Below the pieces are notes generated by a model. The model saw only the letters and a program-made list of their open reading frames with translations. It was not told the DNA's origin and ran no database searches. A DNA stretch of 35,416 nt from Chloroflexota bacterium (GTDB lineage Bacteria; Chloroflexota; Anaerolineae; UBA4142). Made by a program: the position numbers and the translations under genes. This document shows positions 8,121-14,983 of this stretch, in pieces. The stretch is taken from positions 1 through 35,416 of the forward strand of contig JACRMI010000042.1 in NCBI GenBank assembly GCA_016215025.1. The letters are read 5' to 3'. Each line of letters opens with the position of its first letter. Position 1 is the first letter of the stretch.

Positions 8121-9551
8121 ATGTACAAACCTGCGGCTTGGCGCGATGATCCAGAATGTGGTCATCATGTCGCATGCCCGTATCAAACCCATTACTGCAC
8201 CTATATCCGCGTCCCGCGTTTGCTCACGCTTCAATCCTCCAATTCTGTTCCCCCTTCCCCCGGCGAATTAATTCTCCTCACAGGCTACCAATGGTACGAA
8301 TTATGGTTCAGCGTTCTGCTCGCCGATTTGCGCGCGATTCTCTCCGACAACGGCGCGACCTTTGAATCGATCAAACTTTTGCGACGCGGCATCGCGCTCT
8401 TCAAGCTGTTCGAGCAACACGCCGACCTGCTCGAAAGCCTCGTCGTCCGCGAGCTAATGCTAACGAAACGCTTGCGCTCTTCGCGCAACAAAATTTTCTC
8501 CGATCAATTATCCGGAATCGTTGCACTTGCGCGTCACCTACCCAACTCGAACGATCCTGCGCTGACCGATGCAACCCGCGAATACAGCGCGCATCTGACA
8601 TCATTTCGCACGCGCTTTGCAAAACTCGTCAAGCAGACGCTGGTTCCCAAATCGACGCGCGCTGCTTCTTATGCCGAATGGCTGCGCTTGTCGGAGCTGC
8701 TCGATTTGCAAGACGGACCGAAAGCCGATTGGGCAGAAGTTGGTTCTCCGCCCACCGCGTTGATGAAACCGGAACAAATTAGTGTGGACGAGAACATGTT
8801 CATCGTCGTTCATCAATGTTTTGAGATCTGGTTCAAGGTCATCCTCGATCACATCGATCAAGCGATCAAGCGACTCTTCGACGGAGACATCGCCAATGCG
8901 ACACGCTTGCTGCGGCACGTCGTACAAATTCAGCGTCTGCTCAATCAGCAAATCGAAATTCCTGCGACGATGCTGCCGCTCGATTTCATGCGTTTTCGTT
9001 CGCAGCGCATGGAGCGCGATGGCAAGGTGCTGGTCACTGGTCTTTCGCCCGCAAGCGGCACGGAAAGTTATCAGTTTCGTGAAATCGAAATTGTGTGCGG
9101 CTTGCGCGACGATTCCACGTTTACACATTATTTGCAGGGCAACGAAAAATTACCAATTCAACTTTTGACGCCGCGTCAATCCGAGCGCATCGCTCAGCCA
9201 TCGCTTGGCGACGCGTTTCGCCACGCTGTTCGACAACGCGGCATCGAGAATTACGACGCGCTGTTCACGCTCGCCAATGTGCCAAACCCCAATGCCGATC
9301 TCGCCGATCTCGCCGATACGTTCATCGAGTTTGACGAAGCATTTCGCTTTTGGCGTTTGCGTCACGTCAGCATGGTCGAAAAAATGATCGGCGCAAAATC
9401 AGGCACAGGTTTTCTCGGTCCCGAGTACTTGATGGAAACGGCAGGCATCAAGATTCAAGAAAAGAATCGCATCTTTGAAGAGCGCCAAGTGCGACCCAGG
9501 TTTTTTGAAGAGCTGTGGCAAGTGCGGTCGAGGATGACTTCGGGAGTGTAA
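8121..9551 (+). CDS. kynA: Tryptophan 2,3-dioxygenase family protein with duplicated N-terminal module
   Basis: 476 residues; start backed by GGGAGG six bases upstream. The C-terminal part is a recognisable heme dioxygenase that opens the indole ring of L-tryptophan to N-formylkynurenine: YAEWLRLSELLDLQ (184-197), DENMFIVVHQCFEIWF with His231 at the substrate-site position, LSPASGTESYQFRE, and WRLRHVSMVEKMIGAKSGTGFLG with proximal heme ligand His415. Bacterial enzymes are usually about 280-300 residues. The extra N-terminal stretch repeats the first module in degenerate form: YCTYIRVPRLLTLQ (25-38), GYQWYELWF with Tyr56 in place of His231, then KLLRRGIALFKLFEQ matching RLLRHVVQIQRLLNQ. First gene of the catabolic cluster, downstream of a strong promoter. 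Confidence 0.92.
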   Translation: MYKPAAWRDDPECGHHVACPYQTHYCTYIRVPRLLTLQSSNSVPPSPGELILLTGYQWYELWFSVLLADLRAILSDNGATFESIKLLRRGIALFKLFEQHADLLESLVVRELMLTKRLRSSRNKIFSDQLSGIVALARHLPNSNDPALTDATREYSAHLTSFRTRFAKLVKQTLVPKSTRAASYAEWLRLSELLDLQDGPKADWAEVGSPPTALMKPEQISVDENMFIVVHQCFEIWFKVILDHIDQAIKRLFDGDIANATRLLRHVVQIQRLLNQQIEIPATMLPLDFMRFRSQRMERDGKVLVTGLSPASGTESYQFREIEIVCGLRDDSTFTHYLQGNEKLPIQLLTPRQSERIAQPSLGDAFRHAVRQRGIENYDALFTLANVPNPNADLADLADTFIEFDEAFRFWRLRHVSMVEKMIGAKSGTGFLGPEYLMETAGIKIQEKNRIFEERQVRPRFFEELWQVRSRMTSGV

Positions 9552-9588
9552 TGGGTCTAGGATAATGACTAGTTGAAGGAAAAACCAA

Positions 9589-10050
9589 ATGTCAAACTCC
9601 ACGCGTAATTCGAAAACCATCAAGGCATCGCCGGAAACTCTCTATCGAGCATTCACAAATCCAAAAGCTTTAGCCGCTTGGCTTGCGCCGGGAGAAATGA
9701 CCGGCAAGGTTCACAGTTTTGATCTTCGAGTGGGCGGAGGGTATGAGATGTCCCTCTTCTATCCTAAATCGGAAAAAGAATCTCGCGGCAAGACAAGAAA
9801 AAAGGAGGACCGATATACCGCACGGTTCGTCGAACTTGTGCCATCCCGAAAAATCGTTCAAGCGATAACCTTTGATTCGGACAATCCCTCTTTCTCAGGA
9901 GAAATGATTATGGAGGTCAAATTTGAGGGTAGAGACAGCGGAACTAGAGTTACCATCACCTTCAAGAATATTCCTTCAGGCATTCGCCCCGAGGACAATA
10001 AAACCGGCACGCGGTTGACACTAGATAAGTTGGCTCGCTATGTTGAATGA
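9589..10050 (+). CDS. SRPBCC/AHSA1-type domain protein
   Basis: 153 residues, start preceded by GAAGGA. The pattern ASPETLYRAFTNPKALAAWLAPGEM near the N-terminus, then VGGGYEMSL, an Arg/Lys-rich loop, and FVELVPSRKIVQ with strands ending GTRVTITFKNIP is the START-like AHSA1 (activator of Hsp90 ATPase homologue 1-like) fold, a hydrophobic-cavity protein of mostly unknown bacterial function. It sits between the dioxygenase (38 nt) and kynureninase (48 nt), a place where no pathway enzyme is missing, and its composition is visibly more AT-rich than its neighbours. It may be an insertion carried along in the operon, or a ligand-binding accessory. No catalytic role can be assigned. Confidence 0.85.
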   Translation: MSNSTRNSKTIKASPETLYRAFTNPKALAAWLAPGEMTGKVHSFDLRVGGGYEMSLFYPKSEKESRGKTRKKEDRYTARFVELVPSRKIVQAITFDSDNPSFSGEMIMEVKFEGRDSGTRVTITFKNIPSGIRPEDNKTGTRLTLDKLARYVE

Positions 10051-10097
10051 AACTTCGCTTCTCTACTCACAGCCGACATTACAGGTTGGTACAAATA

Positions 10098-11360
10098 ATG
10101 ATAAACTCGCTTGAGTTTGCAATTGACTTGGACCGCCACGACCCGCTCGCGCATTTCCGCGACGAATTTGTCATTGACGATCCGGACACGATTTATCTCG
10201 AGGGCAATTCGCTCGGACGATTACCCAAGCGCACCGCCGACCGCGTCCGCGATGCGGTCGATCATGAATGGGGACAGCGCTTGATTCGCGGCTGGGGCGA
10301 GGGTTGGTTCACTGCGCCGCAACGCGTTGGCGCAAAGATCGCACAACTCATCGGCGCGCAAACCGATCAAGTGATCGTCTGCGATTCAACCTCGGTAAAT
10401 ATTTTCAAACTGGCGATGGCGGCATTGCGCGCGCGCCCTGGTCGCCATACCATCGTTACCGACGATCTCAACTTTCCGACGGACGTTTACGTTCTGCAAG
10501 GCGTCGCCCAGCTCCTCGGCGCAGAGTATCGATTAGAAATAATCCATTCGGAAGATGGATTGATCGTATCGAATGATGCAATCGCGCGTGCTATCAACAC
10601 GGACACAGCGCTCGTCGAGCTGACGCACACGGCATTCAAAAGCGGCTATGTGTACGACATGCGCGCGATCACAGAGGCGGCACATCGCTCAGGCGCGTTG
10701 GTGCTGTGGGATTTGTGTCACTCGGTCGGCGCGATGCCGCTGGCGTTGGATGAATGCGGCGTCGATCTCGCTGTCGGTTGCACGTACAAATATTTGAACG
10801 GTGGACCTGGGTCGCCCGCGTTTCTTTACGTGCACAAGGATTTACAATCGCAATTGTTATCGCCGATCTGGGGTTGGTTCGGGCAAAAGAATCAATTCGA
10901 AATGGAACCAAATTATCAACCTGTGTCGGGCATCACGCGTTTTCTCGCTGGCACGCCGACGATGCTCTCACTTGCAGCCGTCGAGCCATCGGTCGAATTG
11001 ATTCTGGAAGCTGGGATCGAACGCTTGCGCGAAAAATCGGTGCAGCAAACGGAATACTTGATCGCATTGTGGGAAGAGATGCTCAAGCCGTTGGGAGTGA
11101 AACTCAACTCGCCGCGTGATGCAAATCATCGCGGTTCGCACGTTTCACTGGGACATCCCGAAGGGCTACGCATCGGCCGCGCACTCATCGAAGAAATGAA
11201 AGTGATTCCCGATTTCCGATATCCCGACAACATTCGTCTCGGTATCGCGCCACTCTATACATCCTATGCCCATATTTACGAGGGTATCACGCGCTTGCGG
11301 CGCGTCATCGCCGAGCGGTTGTACGAAAAATATCCGACGACGCGACCGGAGGTCACGTGA
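10098..11360 (+). CDS. kynU: Kynureninase
   Basis: 420 residues from the ATG at 10098, which matches the usual length of the family; an in-frame ATG at 10047 overlapping the previous stop would add 17 atypical residues. A fold-type I PLP enzyme that cleaves L-kynurenine to anthranilate and L-alanine. Signatures are TIYLEGNSLGRLPKRT near the N-terminus, VWDLCHSVGAMP-like segment (LWDLCHSVGAMPL) holding the cofactor Asp, and CTYKYLNGGPGSPAF with Schiff-base Lys231. The C-terminal small domain includes HVSLGHPEG and DFRYPDNIRLGIAPLYTSY, as expected. Its stop overlaps the start of the monooxygenase by 4 nt (GTGA), tying anthranilate production to the next enzymes. Confidence 0.96.
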   Translation: MINSLEFAIDLDRHDPLAHFRDEFVIDDPDTIYLEGNSLGRLPKRTADRVRDAVDHEWGQRLIRGWGEGWFTAPQRVGAKIAQLIGAQTDQVIVCDSTSVNIFKLAMAALRARPGRHTIVTDDLNFPTDVYVLQGVAQLLGAEYRLEIIHSEDGLIVSNDAIARAINTDTALVELTHTAFKSGYVYDMRAITEAAHRSGALVLWDLCHSVGAMPLALDECGVDLAVGCTYKYLNGGPGSPAFLYVHKDLQSQLLSPIWGWFGQKNQFEMEPNYQPVSGITRFLAGTPTMLSLAAVEPSVELILEAGIERLREKSVQQTEYLIALWEEMLKPLGVKLNSPRDANHRGSHVSLGHPEGLRIGRALIEEMKVIPDFRYPDNIRLGIAPLYTSYAHIYEGITRLRRVIAERLYEKYPTTRPEVT

Positions 11361-12910
11361 AAATCAACATCATCGGCGGAGGACCATCAGGTCTTTACTT
11401 TGCCATCCTGATGAAAAAGCAAAACCCAGCCAACACGATCACGATGTACGAGCGCGATGCGCCGTCGGACACGTTTGGTTTTGGCGTCGTGTTTTCGCAA
11501 AAGACGATGAACCTGCTGCGCGAAAACGATCCGGAATCATTTGCCGCCATCGAACCCGCGACGCAACACTGGGATCACGTCGCCGTGGTCCATCGCGGCG
11601 AAAAAATTACGGCGCGCGGCAATGTGACGTACGGCATTCGGCGCCTTGCATTTTTGAATGCGCTGCAAACACGCTGTGAACAACTTGGGATTGAGATTCA
11701 CTTTCGCACGGCGATCAACGACGAAGCGCAACTGGCGCAGCTCGAACAATGCGATTTGCTCGTTGGCGCGGATGGCGTGAACAGTCTGGTTCGCCGCACC
11801 TATAGCGATTTCTTTTTGCCGCTCAACGATTTGCGTCAGAACAAGTACATCTGGCTCGGCACACCGCAAACGTTCGATGGTCTAACGCTGACGTTTCGCG
11901 AAACCGACGATGGGCTGTTCATCGCGCATTCGTATCGCTTTAGCAAGACCGACAGCACGTTTATCGTCGAAGTGCCGCCGGAGACCTGGTTGCGTTCGGG
12001 CTTGGCGAAAATGTCAAAAGCGCAGACGCTGAACTATCTCGCCGATGTTTTCAAAGACGACTTGGCAGGTCATCGCTTGGTGTCGAATAATTCAAAGTGG
12101 ATCAATTTTCCGCTGATCAAAAACAAACGCTGGCATTTTAGTAATCGAGTCTTGCTGGGCGACGCACTTCACACCGCGCATTTTTCTATCGGCTCCGGTA
12201 CCAAGCTCGCGCTTGAAGATTCGATTGCGTTGGCGAAATGTTTCGCGGAGCAGCCATCGCTTGACGCGGCACTCGTCGAGTTTCAACGCGTACGGAAACC
12301 GATGGTCGATCAATTCCAAGACGCCGCGCTCAAGAGTTTGTCCTGGCTCGAGAATGTCAAGGGTTACATGCACCTCGATCCCGTTCCGTTCGCTTACGCC
12401 GTGGTCACGCGCAGCAATCGCGTCGGCTACAATCGATTGAAACGCCAAGCGCCTGAATTTATCGCGCAATACGAAGCGTGGCGCAAACAGCAGCCATCGA
12501 CCGGAACCATCCCGCGCGAATTCCTCGATATTTTCCAAAAAGAGTCGTTCGGTCATCTCGCCACAATGATGCCCGATGGCACGCCGCAAGTCACATCGGT
12601 CTGGGTCGATTACGATGGCACACACATTTTGATCAATTCTGCCAAGGGGCGACAAAAAGATTTGAACATGGAACGCAATCCGATTGTCGCGATTCAAATT
12701 CCCGACCCCGATAATCCGAATCGCTATCTTGGCATTCGCGGGCGCGTCGTCGAAATTACGGAGCAAGGGGCGGACGAGCATCTCGATAAAATCGCGTGGC
12801 GTTATATCGGACGCGACAAGTATCCGCTGACATGGCGTTTTCCGAATGAAGTGCGCCGCATTTACAAAATCAAACCGGAGCATGTGACGGCGTGGGAACC
12901 GTTTGGATAG
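11357..12910 (+). CDS. 2-aminobenzoyl-CoA monooxygenase-type flavoprotein fused to a PPOX-class F420-type domain
   Basis: 517 residues; GTG start with GGAGG directly upstream, overlapping kynureninase by 4 nt. Residues 1 to about 375 are a class A flavin monooxygenase of the salicylyl-CoA 5-hydroxylase/2-aminobenzoyl-CoA monooxygenase branch: FAD motif GGGPSG (7-12), FGFGVVFS, GD motif at 268-269 in LLGDALHTAHFSIGSG, then LENVKGYMHLDPVPF. Known 2-aminobenzoyl-CoA monooxygenase/reductases continue into an Old-Yellow-Enzyme half. Here residues 385-517 are instead a split-barrel PPOX domain of the Rv1155/F420-dependent type: FGHLATMMPDGTPQVTSVW, AKGRQK (429-434), YLGIRGRVVEI, and a closing IYKIKPEHVTAW. 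The inferred role is hydroxylation of 2-aminobenzoyl-CoA followed by reduction of the dearomatised product by the PPOX domain. Whether that domain uses F420H2, FMN or only binds flavin cannot be read from the sequence. Confidence 0.9.
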   Translation: MKINIIGGGPSGLYFAILMKKQNPANTITMYERDAPSDTFGFGVVFSQKTMNLLRENDPESFAAIEPATQHWDHVAVVHRGEKITARGNVTYGIRRLAFLNALQTRCEQLGIEIHFRTAINDEAQLAQLEQCDLLVGADGVNSLVRRTYSDFFLPLNDLRQNKYIWLGTPQTFDGLTLTFRETDDGLFIAHSYRFSKTDSTFIVEVPPETWLRSGLAKMSKAQTLNYLADVFKDDLAGHRLVSNNSKWINFPLIKNKRWHFSNRVLLGDALHTAHFSIGSGTKLALEDSIALAKCFAEQPSLDAALVEFQRVRKPMVDQFQDAALKSLSWLENVKGYMHLDPVPFAYAVVTRSNRVGYNRLKRQAPEFIAQYEAWRKQQPSTGTIPREFLDIFQKESFGHLATMMPDGTPQVTSVWVDYDGTHILINSAKGRQKDLNMERNPIVAIQIPDPDNPNRYLGIRGRVVEITEQGADEHLDKIAWRYIGRDKYPLTWRFPNEVRRIYKIKPEHVTAWEPFG

Positions 12911-12915
12911 AGCCA

Positions 12916-13677
12916 GTGAACAGTAGACAGACTGCATTAGTGACTGGGGGCGGCAAAGGAATCGGCAAAGCGATTGCGGTCGCGCTGGCGCGACAAGGCA
13001 TTCGCGTTGCGGTGGCGGCGCGGACTTTGGCCGATGTTGAAAACGTTGCGGCGATAATTCGCGAACAAGGCGGCGACGGGCTTGCGGTGACATGTGACGT
13101 GACACAACCGGATTCAATTGCGAACGCAGTCGCGCAAGTCGGCAAGATTACAATTCTCGTCAACAACGCGGGTGCGTCGGCATCGAGTAAGTTTGTCGGA
13201 CACGACGATGCGCTCTGGCATAAAATGATCGATGCGAATCTGAATTCGGTTTACTACGTCACCAAAGCGGTTGTGCCGATGATGATCGAGGCGAACTGGG
13301 GACGCATTATCAACATTGCATCGACGGCGGCGAAAGTGGGCGGCAGATACATCGCGGCGTACACGGCGGCAAAGCATGGTGTCCTGGGTCTGACACGCGC
13401 GCTCGCGGTAGAATTGGTCGCGCATAATATCACGGTCAACGCGATTTGCCCCGGCTACGTCAATACGCCGATGACGGATCGTTCCGTCGCCAACATCGTC
13501 GCGCGCACAAAATTGTCAGAAGCCGACGCGCGTGCCGCGTTGGAAAATTCTAGTCCGCAACATCGTCTCATCACGCCTGAAGAGATAGCGGCCGTCGCCG
13601 TAATGCTGGTCGGCGAAGATGCGCGCGGTATCACGGGACAAGCAATCAACGTCGATGGTGGAACGGTGCAATCTTAA
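12916..13677 (+). CDS. Short-chain dehydrogenase/reductase
   Basis: 253 residues from the GTG at 12916; a GTG at 12892 inside the preceding gene would add 8 residues. Classical SDR: dinucleotide motif TGGGKGIG, adenine-side CDVTQ, NNAG, catalytic Ser in NIASTAAKVGG, and YTAAKHG with Tyr and Lys; the C-terminus ends GQAINVDGGTVQS. Cofactor preference is not obvious; the AARTLADVE segment suggests NADP(H) but weakly. In this context the likely job is reduction of the ring ketone left after the monooxygenase/reductase step, or a 3-hydroxyacyl-CoA dehydrogenase-type reaction in the later beta-oxidation. It follows the monooxygenase gene by only 5 nt. The stop codon lies at the beginning of a degenerate heptamer repeat. 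Confidence 0.93.
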   Translation: MNSRQTALVTGGGKGIGKAIAVALARQGIRVAVAARTLADVENVAAIIREQGGDGLAVTCDVTQPDSIANAVAQVGKITILVNNAGASASSKFVGHDDALWHKMIDANLNSVYYVTKAVVPMMIEANWGRIINIASTAAKVGGRYIAAYTAAKHGVLGLTRALAVELVAHNITVNAICPGYVNTPMTDRSVANIVARTKLSEADARAALENSSPQHRLITPEEIAAVAVMLVGEDARGITGQAINVDGGTVQS

Positions 13678-13701
13678 ATCAGAAATCCTAATTCATAAAT
13701 T
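13674..13701 (+). repeat. Four degenerate 7-bp units between two pathway genes
   Basis: Units TTAAATC, AGAAATC, CTAATTC and ATAAATT are contiguous, overlapping the SDR stop codon and ending just before the ribosome site of the next gene. The same kind of heptamer (nnAAATC or its complement) appears twice inside the MalT-like gene. Confidence 0.55.
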
Positions 13702-13714
13702 GGAAAGGGGTATT

Positions 13715-14506
13715 GTGTACGATTTCAACTACGAGGTCAAGGATGGTGTTGCGACGATCACACTCAATCGTCCTGAGGTTATGAATGCGCTAACGCTCGA
13801 AATCTACGCGCAGTTGCGCGATCTCTTTGAGACACTGCGCTACGACGATGAGGTCAAGTCCGTCGTCATCACCGGCGCGGGCGAGCGCGCATTTTGCTCC
13901 GGCGGCGATGTGCACAAGATCATCGGCGTCATGCTCGACCGCGATATGCGCGCGCATGTGGAATTTTGTCGCATGACAGGGGCACTCGTTCGCAACATGC
14001 GTTTGCTGGGTAAGCCCATCATCGGCGCGCTCAACGGCACGACGGCGGGCGCGGGCGCAGTGATCGCCATCGCATGCGATTTGCGCATCATGGCGGACGA
14101 TGCGAAATTCGCGTTTCTGTTTACGCGTGTCGGCTTGACCGGAGCAGATATGGGCGCGGCGTATTTGCTGCCACGTCTCATAGGACAAGGTCGCGCACTC
14201 GAACTGCTCATGCTCGGCGATGACGTCGATGCGCGCACGGCGGAACGAATCGGTTTAGTCAATCGCATTGTGCCGAAAGCCGAAGTATTGCCGCTTGCGC
14301 AAGAATGGGCGACGCGCTTGGCAAAGGGTCCGACGTTTTCAATCGGCATGACGAAAACTCTCGTCAACAATGAATGGACGATGGACATTGGCTCGGCGAT
14401 TGAATCGGAAGCGCAAGCGCAGGCCTTGTTGATGATGGGCGAGGATCATCGCGCATTCTACGAAGCGTTTAAAGCAAAACAGAAACCGGAATTCAAGGGG
14501 CGTTGA
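13715..14506 (+). CDS. Enoyl-CoA hydratase/isomerase (crotonase) family protein lacking the hydratase glutamates
   Basis: 263 residues from the GTG at 13715, preceded by AAGGGG with good spacing; upstream in-frame codons run through the heptamer repeat and SDR gene and are not used. Crotonase fold with ATITLNRPEVMNAL, the oxyanion-hole segment AFCSGGDVHKI, and GTTAGAGAVIAIACDLR. By my alignment to rat enoyl-CoA hydratase, Glu144 corresponds to Val116 and Glu164 to Phe136; instead there is a conserved-looking GADMGAAYLLPR with Asp145. A plain syn-hydratase is therefore doubtful. In a 2-aminobenzoyl-CoA cluster a better guess is hydrolytic opening of a 2-oxocyclohexane-carboxyl-CoA-type ring (the reaction type of BadI, same superfamily), but this is inference. 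Its stop touches the Rid gene start. Confidence 0.9.
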   Translation: MYDFNYEVKDGVATITLNRPEVMNALTLEIYAQLRDLFETLRYDDEVKSVVITGAGERAFCSGGDVHKIIGVMLDRDMRAHVEFCRMTGALVRNMRLLGKPIIGALNGTTAGAGAVIAIACDLRIMADDAKFAFLFTRVGLTGADMGAAYLLPRLIGQGRALELLMLGDDVDARTAERIGLVNRIVPKAEVLPLAQEWATRLAKGPTFSIGMTKTLVNNEWTMDIGSAIESEAQAQALLMMGEDHRAFYEAFKAKQKPEFKGR

Positions 14507-14938
14507 ATGGAAAAACAATTTATCAACCCAGCATCGATGGTCAAGCCGACCGGCTACGCGCACGGCGTCGTCACGCCTGGCGGACGTTTGCTATTTCTCG
14601 CGGGACAGCCAGGGTTGGACGCGAATGGTAACGTCGCATCGCCAGGCGACATTGTCGCGCAGTGCGCGCAAGCGTACGCGAATTTAAAAACGGTGATCGA
14701 AGCAGCAGGCGGCGCGGTGACCGATGTCGTCAAGCTGACGATCTATGTGACCGACAAAGCGGCGTACAAAGTGAATCTCAAATCCATCGGCACGGCGTAT
14801 CGAAATGCGTTTGGAAAACATTTCCCGGCGATGACGCTCGTCGAGATCAAGAGTTTATTCGACGACGATGCGCTTGTGGAAATCGATGGATATGCGGTGA
14901 TTGGAGAATCGCCCGCGAATCACGCGAATCTTCGCTGA
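14507..14938 (+). CDS. Rid (YjgF/UK114) family protein without the canonical Arg
   Basis: 143 residues, ATG immediately after the preceding stop. The chorismate-mutase-like Rid fold is clear from LLFLAGQPGLDANGNV, QCAQAYANLKTVIEAAGG, VVKLTIYVTD, YRNAFGKHFPAMTLVEI and the closing VEIDGYAVIG. Canonical RidA enzymes deaminate enamines/imines with an Arg at the position Salmonella RidA Arg105 occupies (PARSCVEV); here it is Met109 (PAMTLVEI), so it belongs to an off-type subgroup. Rid-family genes are known from 2-aminobenzoate clusters. The sensible role is hydrolysis of the ring enamine (loss of the 2-amino group) after dearomatisation, or binding a reactive intermediate. Tight spacing with the crotonase-type gene argues that the two act in consecutive steps. 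Confidence 0.92.
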   Translation: MEKQFINPASMVKPTGYAHGVVTPGGRLLFLAGQPGLDANGNVASPGDIVAQCAQAYANLKTVIEAAGGAVTDVVKLTIYVTDKAAYKVNLKSIGTAYRNAFGKHFPAMTLVEIKSLFDDDALVEIDGYAVIGESPANHANLR

Positions 14939-14945
14939 TCGGTTC

Positions 14946-14973
14946 ATTCGTGCAGATTCGCGAGATTCGTGGG
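14946..14973 (+). repeat. Three degenerate 9-10-bp units before the acyl-CoA dehydrogenase gene
   Basis: ATTCGTGCAG, ATTCGCGAG and ATTCGTGGG are contiguous between the Rid gene stop and the next ribosome site. The last codons of the Rid gene contain a matching CGCGAATCA/CGCGAATCT pair in inverted orientation, so repeat-like sequence extends into the coding end. Confidence 0.5.
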
Positions 14974-14983
14974 AGAATAAACG

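Noticed and set aside
11357..12910. Calling the flavin monooxygenase a kynurenine 3-monooxygenase because it follows kynureninase
   Set aside because: FGFGVVFS, HTAHFSIGSG and GYMHLDPVPF belong to the salicylyl-CoA/2-aminobenzoyl-CoA branch, there is no C-terminal membrane anchor, and kynureninase plus a CoA ligase point to anthraniloyl-CoA.
12092..13117. Long minus-strand frame of 341 codons
   Set aside because: It is antisense to two clear enzymes, has no family motif, and its composition mirrors codon bias of the plus-strand genes.
13619..13714. Upstream extension of the crotonase-fold gene into the SDR gene
   Set aside because: It would read through the heptamer repeat and give an unrelated N-terminus; GTG 13715 has AAGGGG and the usual family beginning.
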